64,000 bases of DNA from Bathymodiolus brooksi (lineage: Eukaryota > Mollusca > Bivalvia > Mytilida > Modiolidae). The stretch is taken from assembly GCA_963680875.1 (NCBI GenBank), contig OY804579.1, positions 17,841,804 to 17,905,803 of the forward strand, in the 5' to 3' direction. The notes beneath the pieces were generated by a model that saw only the letters and a program-made list of their open reading frames with translations, ran no database searches and was not told the DNA's origin. Positions 33,594 to 45,008 of the stretch are shown one piece after another; positions within the stretch are counted from its first letter, which is position 1; every line of letters begins with the position of its first letter. The position numbers and the translations under genes are program-made.

Positions 33594-36100
33594 ATGAGAA
33601 ATGTAAAATATGTGTTATTTCACTCTGTAAATATGGCAAATATGTTTTATCTTTCCTTATGTGTGACGCTTTTCTTTGTGTTTTTAAACAATGCTTTATG
33701 TTTGGAATCCAAATTGTGTAATATATCATTTATGGATGACGATATTATATGTGACTGTTCTGCCCGTGGACTTAAAAGTATTCCACGTGACTGTCCAGGT
33801 AACACAACACAGCTGATCATGACAGGAAACAACCTGTATTTGTTGGATAATGATGCATTTATTAATTTTCCTAAACTACAATATCTTAACATGGAAACGG
33901 TAAGATTTCAAAAACAGGACAAACGGCGTTTACCAAATTAGATTTGTTAAGAGAGTTGAACCTCAACAACAACCCGTTGTCAGCATTTCAGTGGAACATT
34001 TTAAAACCATTAGTTACCTTGCAGACTCTCTGGATACCCCACGACTTATTAGCTACTTATCCAGAACAGTCATGGATAGATCTTTCAAACATAACGCATG
34101 TTTTCACAATTGCAGGCCCCACTGAAATGTTTGGAAATGTGTTTACTGCCATGGAGAGTTTAATTTATTTTCATCATGGAGCTGAATCGTGGTGCGATAT
34201 TAAGATTTTATATAATTTTACGTTTGAAGCGTTTACAAACATTTCAATAAAAACTTTAATATTTGCATCGTCCTGTCAAATTTATTTTGTTGAATTAGAC
34301 GCTTTTCTGCCTTTACAGTCTGTATCAAAATTTTCAATTTCACGTCAAGGGAAGATGCTGATGTCAAATATGCTTCCAGAATTCCACGTATTCAAAGATC
34401 ACAAGATGGAAGAAATCAATCTATCAGGCAATTTTCGTTCCCACGGCGAGTTTATCATAACACCCAGGCTGTTTTCCTACATTGGAGATATATGTGTCAA
34501 ATCCATCATACTTTCAGATAATGGAATAAAGCTTATCGAAGGAGACGCTTTACTGAACATGAAATATAAAACGTGTTTGGAAAACCTTGATTTGAGTTAC
34601 AAAACATTTGACTATCACGGGTGGCTCGTCATAACATTTTTTGTACTATTTAATAATCTGAAGAGCATTAACTTTTCTGGAAAGCTTATCGTGTCGAAAG
34701 AATTTACAATGATTGGTAAAAGCATTGCACTAAATTTTCCGAATTCGTTGGAATATGCTGATATATCATATCTTGGTAACCTACGTGATTCGGGAAATAG
34801 CATCAATGTATCTGCAAACAATTTACAATTCTTTGATTTAGCAGGGTCATATTTCTTTAACTGTAATTATAAATGGTATGGACTACATAATGCTAAAGTA
34901 CTAAATTTCTCCGAATCTAAATGCTCATCGATAGACAGCAGTTTTTTAAGCACATTCAAAAATGTGGAACGCTTAGTAATGAAAAATGCATCACTTGGTA
35001 TTGGATTAAATGGTTCAGACAAACAAGCAGCTTTCTTGCGAGGTTTAAGATCATTACAATATATTGAATTGTCCAACAATAAATTTACCGAACCATTCAT
35101 TAACGAAATGTTTAGTGATCAGTTTGACTCTTTACTATCGTTGGTGATAGATAATAATTTGTTTAACCATATTCCGGTAATACTTTCAAATTTTCGGAAA
35201 CTTCACCGGATAGACCTGAGAAACAATAAAATACATATTTTGACACAAGTTGAAATAGAAGATATTGAAAATCTAAATAAAAAAATGCATTCGAAGAAGT
35301 TACATTTATTTCTGAACGGAAATCCAATTCTATGTAATTGTGATTCTCTTCATTTTATTGAATGGATATTTTCAACAACTGTACTCTTTGATCGTGAAGG
35401 GAATTATCCCTGTATATATACCGATGGAAGCTATAAAACTACTCGTCAAGTCTTTGAACAAATAGAAGATATGAAAATAAAATGTGTGTCTCAATTGTGG
35501 CTTATTTTAGGTGTAACTTTCTCATCGGTTCTTATACTGGTTGTTATTCTAAGTAGTGTTGCTTATAGATATAGAGTGTCCTAACAATATTGCTGTCTGG
35601 TTACTAGAGGAATATATCGCCATTACCGGAAGTTAGACGGTGATTCAAAGGAGTACCAATATGATGCCTTTGTAGCCTATAGTGCTGACGATTATAAATG
35701 GGTGTATGGACCACTTCAAACTTATCTGGAAAAAAATCAAGGCTTCAAACTTGGACTACATGAAAGGGATTTTGAAGCTGGAAAATATATTGCTGACAAT
35801 ATAATTGACGTTATCAATAGGAGTAAAAAGATCATCTTTGTGATTTCAAGTTCATTTCTGAAAAGTGAATGGGGTCAGTATGAATTAGATATGGCAAGAA
35901 TGCACATGTTTCAACAGAATAGAGAAATGTTAATAGTAATAATATTGGAGGATATGAGTATCAGTAGAATGCCTGAACGTCTGCAACAAATATGGGAGAG
36001 CATCACGTGCCTTGAAGCAGACGACATTGTTCGTGGATGTTCAAATCCTGATAGCAGTCATACATTTTGGAAAAGATTAAACCAAGCAATGTCTGTATAA
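33594..36100 (+). pseudogene. Toll-like receptor pseudogene with two single-base lesions
   Basis: Only two lesions separate this from an open receptor: a 1-bp loss near 33898 (after PKLQYLN), which shifts the frame in the second LRR, and a TTA-to-TAA change at 35582-35584 directly after the membrane helix (AYRYRVS). The open part between (33944-35584) covers most LRRs, the LRRCT (Cys pattern LCNCDS) and the helix. The TIR domain (about 35660-36100) is open in the same frame after the stop, with YDAFVAYSA, ERDFEAGK and HTFWKRL. The first ATG at 33594 is upstream of the usual one (33633) because of a 1-bp difference. Without the first lesion the product would be a TIR-less membrane receptor, but as it stands it is broken. 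Confidence 0.9.
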
Positions 36101-36817
36101 AGATAGTTCTAATTGTGATAAATTGACATTGTTACCACGTGGTATATACGTGTTATAGTGCATTGTTTTAAATATTAGATTTTAAAACACTTTGTATACG
36201 TTATAAAACCCAACATCACTTATTACTACTGAAGATAACACTGGAAATTACAAGTAAAGTACTGATTTAAAACTGTCTAATTAATTATTATAATTATGTT
36301 GTTCACAATATTTTCTGTCGTTTGGCCCTTTAGTAGTTTTTGACTTATCGATGAGACCGGATGGTTTATATATATATATATATATCATATATGTTTATAT
36401 CTTCATTCCATCAAACAGAAAATCAAAACAATAGCCATTATACAAAAAGAATTTGTAAAACTAATATTACAATAAGAAGGAACAGCACAAGTAAATCTAT
36501 CAATATAAAAACATATTAGAATGAAATATAAAATTATATTGACCAATAGAGATTAGGGTTGTGGTGTTTAACACCACTTTCAACAATATTTCAGCTATAT
36601 CGTGGCGGTCTGTTTTATTTGTGCAAGAAAACGGAGTACCCGGAGAAAACAACATACCTGCCGAAACACACTGACAAACTTTATCACATAATGTGGTATC
36701 GAGTACACCTCGCCTGAGCGGGGTACGAACTCACAACGTAGAATAGTGAGTGAGTGATTGTTGCTTAACGCCAATTCAGCAATTTTTCAGCTATATCATG
36801 GAGAGAACAAGTTAATT
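36101..36817 (+). other. TLR 3' flank and degraded SINE
   Basis: Homologous to the sequence after every TLR copy. A TA microsatellite is at 36370-36387. The SINE remnant (about 36555-36740, minus strand) has a weak box B near 36725, followed by the start of another SINE-like core (gcttaacgccaattcagcaa). Confidence 0.6.
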
Positions 36818-36865
36818 AAGTTTCGCACACAAAGTTTGGGAGACTTATTGTTTTTGCTCCGTTTC

Positions 36866-36898
<33 letters not shown>

Positions 36899-37762
36899 TC
36901 TGTATTCTCTTTCTCCTTTTTTTCTTTGGCACATGAACAGCAGATCTCACGGCAGATCTCAGGAACTACTAGACAGAATTTCATGAAACTTGGTGGAGTT
37001 ATAGATATATGTTTCTAGTTGGTCCTAAAGTTTCAGTTTTGTGGGAAAGGGGGTCAAAGTCATATTTTGAGGGGTTCAAATGGGGTGGGGGTTACTATTG
37101 AATCCTATGGGAAAGTTGAAATTTCGTACATTAAAGTTGATAACTTCTAAATGGATAATGATAGAGACATAACATTTGACATAGTGATAGGTCACCATTA
37201 GAGGAGCAATAATGCGTTTTCATAATTTTCGAGATATCTGCCATTTTCAAAATGGCTGCCAAAACACGGCATAAAATATGGGCGGTAAAAATTCAACATT
37301 GTCCGATATCATCAAAATTTGATATGTGGGTAGATAATGATGTCCCGAATTGATTCCCGACATTGACAAATTTCTACCGGTCGCCATTTTCAAAATGGCC
37401 ACCACAATACCGCACAAATTCAACATTGTTCGATTTCAACGCTATTTCATATGTAGGTAGATTATGATGTCCCGAATTGATTCCGGACATCGTAAAATTT
37501 CTACCGGTCGCCATTTTCAAAATGGTCACCACAAGTCACCACAATACCGTACAAATTCAACATTGTCCGATTTCAACGACATTTCATATGTGGGTAGATT
37601 ATGATGTCCCGAATTGATTCCTGACATCGAAAAATTTCTACCTGTCGCCATTTTCAAAATGGCCGCCATAATACCGCACAAATTCAACATTGTTCGATTT
37701 CAAAGGTAACTTTTAATTTATTTTTTAAACCGATTGCTAGTGACCGGTTTGGGAGACTTGTT
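36818..37762. mobile_element. About 945-bp insertion with microsatellite and palindrome-bearing tandem repeat
   Basis: The insertion is absent at the matching sites 13738 and 30497 (aagttaatttttaatgag) and appears to have duplicated TT. Both ends carry GTTTGGGAGACTTRTT as a direct repeat (36834 and 37746). Inside are a (TTA)n run at 36866-36897 and four units of about 127-143 bp, each with the palindrome GCCATTTTCAAAATGGC (37240, 37383, 37510 and 37647). A microsatellite plus a tandem core resembles the bivalve pearl elements and some Helitron derivatives. No coding capacity was found. Confidence 0.7.
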
Positions 37763-38904
37763 TTTAATGAGATGATAATGAGGTCCGCTTTGTACCAGAC
37801 CAACACGCGGATTTGTATAGTGTTATCTCATTAAAACAACAGTCCACAGATAGACATGTTGCCCCACTAGGACACATTATTCTGATTCCGCAACATAATT
37901 GAACAGACAACACAATGTCCAAAAAAAGGACAAAAGGACAAACAACGATCTACTAAGCATACATATAAAACTAAAGATCGAGTAACACGAACCCCACAAA
38001 AATCGGGGGTGCTCCGGAAGGGTACGCAGTTCCTGTTCCACTAGTGGCACTCATCGTGTTAATCTAGTTACAAACCCGTTGATAAGACATGAATGAGGAA
38101 AGGACCGGGAAATGCTTACGCCAAATGGAACATATCCGTGGTCATTTGTGACACAGACTTCCTCGTTCATGACTTATCACCGGGTGTGTTACTAGACTAA
38201 CACACCGGGTGTCACTAGTGAAACAGGAACGGTTCACCCTTCCGGAGAACCTGAGTTCACCCCCGGATTTGAGTGGGGTTCGTGTTACTCGATCTTTAGT
38301 TTTATATGTATGTTTAGTAGATCGTTGTTTGTCCTTTTTAACTCTTTTTTTTTGCCCATTGTGTTGTCTGTTCTTCTTTGATATACGAATTTTGAATACC
38401 CCTTTGGTATTTTCAAACTCTTCTTTATGGGGTGGGCGATATACATTTTGTGACATCTGTAACTGAGACGAAGAAAAAACCCAATAAAAGTACTGCTCCT
38501 TTATTCAAATTTTCCGAGGTATCAAATTATATTTTCTTTTGTATATAAGTACTTCCTTGTAGTTGTGAATGTGTTTATCTTAAAAATATTTTTTGCATTT
38601 AATTGAATTTGTTTTATTACGTCGCAATATTATACAATCATAGCCTTTTGATTAGATCAATACGCTTTTTATTGCCCCGATAAATATAATTGCTCATTAT
38701 AAGACTTATCAAGGGCGTACTAGATACCCCACACTCGAAATGTTTTTAGCTAAAGTTTTTGACATGTCCTTTTACATTTTACTTCAAAATAAAAAGAACT
38801 AAAAACAATAAAAGTGACTTGATATTTATATAAAATGCGCTTTTTACAAAGACACCATAAACTTTTAATAATGTGTTGAAAAGTTTTCTGTTTTTCAGTA
38901 TGCA
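37763..38904 (+). repeat. Alpha segment, copy 3, with fold-back tail pair
   Basis: Continues the homology with 30498-31685, including the inverted RT-like tail pair (37905-38430). Confidence 0.75.
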
Positions 38905-41900
38905 ACATGATATTTTAAATAATTTGGAACTCCTTTAAGCTAAAAAAAAAGAAAGAAAGAAAATAAATAGGATGACGAGATGTTTATGATGTAAGACATA
39001 AGTTCCGACAGATAGCAAACGTTATTAATTTGAATGTAGGAAAGGTACAAGTGTAATAACTTAATGCAGGACTCGTGCCGGTAACTCCCATATTTCAGGA
39101 AGTAGAGGTGTGTATACTTGATTGTTTAATTATCGGAGGATTAAATGTCAGATTCCTCGCAGGAGATCGACTGCAGATCGTAGTTTATCAGACATAGGAA
39201 TTTATCTGTGTATTAATGTATAATATTAAAGATAAGACTCATTCATATATTATTTGCTTACCGATTACCACCCATTGACATATCCTAATGGAAATTTTCC
39301 ACCCTAGACATATATTTGACAGCTCAAAAAACCGACCCAATTCAGCGGCACGTCTGTATATACAAGTGTATAGGAAGTGACCCCCCCCCCCCCCCCCCGG
39401 TGGTTGTGTAGCTGAACCCCTATTCATATGGTTGTGATGTAAATGATATAGGACTAATAATATATGCAGTATTATTGATTAATATGATAGGTTACTATAT
39501 AGCTAAATGATACACACACAATAAATGTATATTGTATTGGTACACTTTACACAGAGTATTAAGTGTGGTTTAAACAACTGATGAGATATGATTCAAAAAC
39601 TTGTATCATATTAGACAAAAAATGTAATTGTCAAATCCATCTTTCGTCATATGTAGGAAAAAGCAAACATGTTTTTGTACAAGATGTTGATATCTTCGAT
39701 CTTCCGAAAAATATTTTGAAAGATAATATGAGACGATCCCTTAAAATATTTATCTTAAGAAGAGTTTGAAGATACCAAAGTGGAAATCAGTTTAGTAAGA
39801 ACCTGTAAAATTCTTTGTCTTAATTCAGCAGGTTATTACGCAGAAAAATAACTTTTGAAGAAAATCGGTGTCAGGGCTTTAATTCGATTTCAGCTTGTGT
39901 TATCTTCTTGTGAATAATAACTTTTTTCATGAGACACATTTGATATTTACGTTGAATTTAAAAAAAAAATAGTATTGTATATTGTATACGCAATATCCGG
40001 TCTTACATTATAGGTTAACGTTTTATGTCCAATAAAGACATACAATTGCTTCTTGGCACCATCTCAAGTTATCCGGTATCTAGGTATTGAGATTTGAATG
40101 GCTTTACATACCAGACACGATTATATGTTATATTGGAATCTTTGTTTTATAATTGCCCCTTTGGTATTTTCAAACTCTTCTTCCATTTCTTCTTACGAAG
40201 GCTAAACTGTATCTTAGATTCGGTCCCAGTCGTCGGCCATGCGACGTAAGAGAATCTAAACAATGTTTTGCATTGTGTTGGTGCATTCTAATTGTATAGT
40301 TAAGTTAGTGAATGCACACGCGAAGAAAAACTTGAAGATACCAAAGTGGTAATCAGACGCGGTAAGTCGCAGAAGAACAGACAATACAACGGCTAATAGA
40401 AAAAGGGCAAAACAACAGACTTACCATGACAAGCAAAACAAAACCATTACACAGCAAACTAATATGATCACTAAGATTGTTTCCAAGTTCGATTCCGTGT
40501 ATAATGTCAGTTACTTCTGACAGGTCGGTTATTTTAATTCGGTTTCCGTTAACAATAAAACTAACCAGCACAATATAACTGAATATTGTATAGAATAGTG
40601 TTACGTGTGTTGTAATTCACAGACCTGGAATAATGTAATTATTAATAAACTTAACATTCTCTTCCCTCATCCCCTCAGTCATATGTGACCTTAGACGATT
40701 TTGACTATTCTGTTTAGGCCCTTTGGTTCTCTTCCTCCGAAAGACTTTTAAATTATTTGGCTTTCCAATCTTTTCATAATGAAGGTTATTTCATGCGGAA
40801 ATCGTGAGGGACATCACAACACGGAACTCAAAACGCAAAGACACATAATAGAACAACAAAATAAACTGAAAAAAATGTGGAACACGGACCCCCACCAAAA
40901 ACCAGGGATGAACTCAGGTGCTCACGAATGGAAAGCAGTTCCTGCTTCTTATAAAACACCCGCCGTGTTACTCATATATACAGTCAAGTCAGGTAAAGTC
41001 TTGTCACTGATAGAGGAAATAAAACGTCTACATAAAAAGTAAAAGATCTAATGTCATTTGAAATATGGATATTTTGTAACTGTCAACCAGATTGTGATGT
41101 AGACCGTATATAGGAGCAACGTAGCCTTGTTTGAGTAGCATTTGCGTCAGCAGCTGGGCTCTGTCCAGAAAATCACAGTACTGGGCACAAGATCTAGAAT
41201 AACGTATGAGTTGTGAAATGTAAACTCAATGCGCTTGTGGTGCTTGAATATTGCTACTGATGTAGGGGAAGTTGACTATTGGAATGTTGAAGTAATCGCG
41301 TTTGACGTAGAGTTTTGCTTTAATCTTCCTTCGTTGTCGACTTCAAGGTGAAGGTCAAGGTAAGTCTCAGCTTTTGAGTATCAGTAGTATCCTTAACAAC
41401 TTTAAGCTCATTTGAATAGATGAGATGTAGATAAATACCAACAAAATTTCTATCTTTATTCTTGAGAAGTATTTGAAGGAAGTCTGCATCATAGGAATGT
41501 AGAAGCAAATTAGCAAGTAGCGGATCACGATTCACAATTCGTATCCAACCATCGTTTGTTGAAACACCCGTCCATCAAACAGGACAAATATGTTGTCGAT
41601 TAAAAACCCTAACATTCGATTGATCTCGTCCTGTTAATATTTATTATTATATTTAGAATGGTTTCTGACAAAGTAAGATTTGTCTCTACCAATAACAGGA
41701 TAGACTTTCCCTCGCGGTACTTGAACATACATGTATACAAGATACAGCATATATTTAGATAAAACGTCCTTCTTGTTTCGTTTGGGGTTGTATCTCCGAT
41801 GTATCTGACAAAGATATTATCGTAAAGCTAGTTAATAGTTTATGACTGATGTTGTAATGAAATGGAAGCTAATCTCAAATATAGAAATCTTCCAAACCAG

Positions 41901-42465
41901 TATGATTTGTGAACGTTAGATATAATTTCAATTACACGTCTCAAAGCAAAGTATGGTCATGTTAATGCGACTGTTCAAGTCGTAAGTCCAATATACGTAA
42001 TGCATATCAACCAAAGTTACCAGCGGCATCAAAAAGTTACGATCATCTATAACAAAAGTTACGAACGTCTTCGTAAATAAATATTTTTAAGTTGCGATCA
42101 CCTTCGTCATTTTTTCGATAGCTATTTTCTCGATAATGGTGAAGCATGTAGTATTAAAAAAAATTTCATATAAGCTTGTCATTGTAAAGGCCATTTCTTC
42201 GGTAGTCTTGCATATGCATAATACATGTCTATCTAGATTATTGTATGTGAAACTATCCATGCAGAATACTTCATTAAGTTAGAATAACTGGTGTCTAATT
42301 CATTTTGGCAAATAAACTATGTTTGTATCATACATATGTATCTTTTCTATACCAATTGAGTGATGTGATTGGACGATTAATATCTAATCAAATTATTCAT
42401 CCAGATTTTACGTAGAAAACATGAAATTACATAATAATTTGCTGCTTTACTGTTAGCGTGCATCG
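38905..42465 (+). repeat. Upstream segment of the intact TLR (inverted copy at 9146-12681)
   Basis: AT-rich DNA with an 18-C run (39381-39398), retroelement tail fragments (40150-40190 and 40320-40400) and an RT-like pseudogene on the minus strand (about 41060-41600: RDPLLANLLLHSYDADFLQ, YLHLIYSNELKVVKDTTDTQ). Nothing else recognisable is present. Confidence 0.8.
41060..41600 (-). pseudogene. RT-like retroelement remnant lacking the YIDD region
   Basis: Inverted counterpart of 9998-10640, with the same joined YDADFLQ and YLHLIY blocks and the same frame change near KLRLTLTF. Confidence 0.65.
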
Positions 42466-42539
42466 TACGGTCTGTTAGGCACCAAATCAGTATTTAAACA
42501 TGAGAAATGTAAAATTATGTGTTATTTGACTCTGTAAAT
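42466..42539 (+). promoter_or_regulatory. Conserved upstream block of the intact TLR
   Basis: CATCGTACGGTCTGTTAGG followed by CAGTATTTAAACATGAG, whose TATTTAAA is the best TATA-like match, about 45 bp before the ATG. No NF-kB-type site was recognised. This is inference from conservation among paralogues. Confidence 0.45.
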
Positions 42540-45008
42540 ATGGTAAATATGTTTTATCTTTCCTTATTTGTGACGCTTTTCGTTGTGTGTTTATGCCATG
42601 CTTTATGTTTGGAATCCAAATTGTGTAATGTATCATTTATAATGGATGACGATATTATATGTGACTGTTCTGCCCGTGGACTTAAGAGTATTCCACGTGA
42701 CTGTCCAGGTAACACAACACAGCTGATCATGACCGGAAACAACCTGAATTTGTTGGATAATGATGCATTTATTCATTTTCCTAAACTACAATATCTTAAC
42801 GTGGAAAACTGTAACATTTCAAAAACAGGACAAACGCCGTTTACCAAATTAGATTTATTAAGAGAGTTGAACATCAACAACAACCCGTTGTCAGCATTTC
42901 AGTGGAACATTTTTAAACCATTAGTTACCTTGCAGACTCTCCGGATATTCCATGATTTATTAGCTACTTATCCTGAACAGTCGTGGATAGATCTTTCAAA
43001 AATAACACATGTTTTCACAAATGGAGGTCCCACTGACATGTTTGGAAATGTGTTTACTGCCATGGAAAGCCTAATTTATCTTTATCATGGAGAAGAATCG
43101 TGCGATATTCGTATTTTACATAATTTTACGTTTGAAGCGTTTACAAACATTTCAATAAAAACTTTAATATTTGAATCGATCTGTCACATTTATCTTGTTG
43201 AATTAGACGCTTTTCAGCCATTACAGTCTGTGTCAAAACTTTCAATTTCACGTCAAGGGCAGATGCGGATGTCAAATATGCTTCCAGCATTCCACGTATT
43301 CAAAGATCACAAGATGGAAGAAATCAATCTATCAGGCGATTTCCGTTCCCACGGCCAGTTTAACATAACACCCAGGCTGTTTTCCTACATTGGAGATATA
43401 TGTGTCAAATCCATCATACTTTCAGATAATGCAATAAGGATTATCGAAGGAGACGCTTTCCTGAAAATGAAATATAAAACATGTCTGGAAAACCTTGATT
43501 TGAGTTACAATAAATTTAACTATCAGGGGTGGCTCGTCTTTACATTATTTGAACTATTTAATAATCTGAAGAGCATTAACTTGTCTGGAAAGCTTGGCAT
43601 GTCGAAAGAATTTACAATGATTGGTACAAGCTATGCAATAACTTTTCCGAATTCGTTGGAATATGCTGATATGTCATATTTTGGTAACCTAGGTGATTCG
43701 GATGATAGCTATAATCTAACTGCAAACAATTTACAATTCCTTGACTTAGCAGGGACATATTTCGTTGACTGTAATTATAAATGGTATGGACTACATAATG
43801 TTAAAGTACTAAATTTGTCCGATTCTAAATGCTCATCGATAGACAGTAGTTTATTAAAGACATTCAAAAATGTGGAACGTTTAGTAATGAAAAATGCATC
43901 ACTTGGTATTGGATTAATTGGTTCAGACAAACAAGGAGCCTTCTTGCGAGGTTTAAGATCATTACAATATATTGAATTGTCCAACAATAAATTTACCGAA
44001 CCATTCACTAACGAAATGTTTAGTGATCAGTTTGACTCTTTACTATCGTTGGTGATGGATAATAATTTGCTTAACCATATTCCGGTAATACTTTCAAATT
44101 TTCAGAATCTGTACCGGATGGATCTGAGAAACAATAAAATCCATATTTTGACACAAGTTGAAATAGAAGATATTGAAAATCTAAATAAAAAAATTAATTC
44201 GAAGAAGTTACATTTATTTCTGAACGGAAATCCAATTCTATGTAATTGTGATTCTCTTCATTTTATTGAATGGATATTTTCAACAACTGTACTCTTTGAT
44301 CGTGAAGGGAATTATCCCTGTATATATACCGATGGAAGCTATAAAACTACTCGTCAAGTCTTTGAACAAATAGAAGATATGAAAATAAAATGTGTGTCTC
44401 AATTGTGGCTTATTTTAGGTGCAACTTTCTCATTGGTTCTTATACTGGTTGTTATTTTAAGTAGTGTTGCTTATAGATATAGAATTTCCTTACAATATTG
44501 CTGTCTGGTTACTAGAGGATTATATCGCCATTACCGGAAGTTAGACGGTGATTCAAAGGAGTACCAATATGATGCCTTTGTAGCCTATAGTGCTCACGAT
44601 TATAAATGGGTGTATGGACCACTTCAAGCTTATCTGGAAAAACATCAAGGCTTCAACCTTGGACTACATGAAAGGGATTTTGAAGCTGGAAAATATATTG
44701 CTGACAATATAATTGACACTATCAATAGGAGTAAAAAGATAATATTTGTGATTTCAAGTTCATTTCTGGAAAGTGAATGGGGTGAGTATGAATTAGATAT
44801 GGCAAGAATGCACATGTTTCAACAGAATAGAGAAATGTTAATAGTCATTATATTGGAGGAAATGAGTATCAGTAGAATGCCTGCACGTCTGAAACAAATA
44901 TGGGAGAGCATCACGTGCCTTGAAGCAGACGACATTGTCCGTCGATGTTCAAATCCTGATAGCAGTCATACATTTTGGAAAAGATTAAACCAAGCAATGT
45001 CTGTATGA
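42540..45008 (+). CDS. Intact Toll-like receptor, single LRRCT type
   Basis: An uninterrupted, intron-free frame of 822 residues from the ATG at 42540; the in-frame sequence upstream has no earlier ATG, and the paralogue at 55936 starts at the same Met. It encodes a pattern-recognition receptor expected at the cell surface or endosome. Residues 1-21 are a hydrophobic signal peptide. An LRRNT-like cluster (C29, C41, C43, C55) is followed by about a dozen degenerate LRRs (LQYLNVENC, LENLDLSYN, LQFLDLAGT, LQYIELSNN, LYRMDLRNN), then one LRRCT (C568, C570, C594, C618), a membrane helix (about 622-645) and a TIR domain (675-822). TIR box 1 is YDAFVAYSA, box 2 ERDFEAGKYIADNI and box 3 HTFWKRL. The BB-loop position usually Pro is Ala716. 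A single cysteine cluster next to the membrane is the vertebrate-like TLR type. The ligand is unknown. An AATAAA lies at 45404-45409, but it may belong to repeat sequence. Confidence 0.95.
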   Translation: MVNMFYLSLFVTLFVVCLCHALCLESKLCNVSFIMDDDIICDCSARGLKSIPRDCPGNTTQLIMTGNNLNLLDNDAFIHFPKLQYLNVENCNISKTGQTPFTKLDLLRELNINNNPLSAFQWNIFKPLVTLQTLRIFHDLLATYPEQSWIDLSKITHVFTNGGPTDMFGNVFTAMESLIYLYHGEESCDIRILHNFTFEAFTNISIKTLIFESICHIYLVELDAFQPLQSVSKLSISRQGQMRMSNMLPAFHVFKDHKMEEINLSGDFRSHGQFNITPRLFSYIGDICVKSIILSDNAIRIIEGDAFLKMKYKTCLENLDLSYNKFNYQGWLVFTLFELFNNLKSINLSGKLGMSKEFTMIGTSYAITFPNSLEYADMSYFGNLGDSDDSYNLTANNLQFLDLAGTYFVDCNYKWYGLHNVKVLNLSDSKCSSIDSSLLKTFKNVERLVMKNASLGIGLIGSDKQGAFLRGLRSLQYIELSNNKFTEPFTNEMFSDQFDSLLSLVMDNNLLNHIPVILSNFQNLYRMDLRNNKIHILTQVEIEDIENLNKKINSKKLHLFLNGNPILCNCDSLHFIEWIFSTTVLFDREGNYPCIYTDGSYKTTRQVFEQIEDMKIKCVSQLWLILGATFSLVLILVVILSSVAYRYRISLQYCCLVTRGLYRHYRKLDGDSKEYQYDAFVAYSAHDYKWVYGPLQAYLEKHQGFNLGLHERDFEAGKYIADNIIDTINRSKKIIFVISSSFLESEWGEYELDMARMHMFQQNREMLIVIILEEMSISRMPARLKQIWESITCLEADDIVRRCSNPDSSHTFWKRLNQAMSV

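Noticed and set aside
42519..42539. Seven-residue N-terminal extension of the intact TLR from a GTG
   Set aside because: Animal genes rarely start at GTG; the ATG at 42540 is conserved among paralogues and gives a standard signal peptide.
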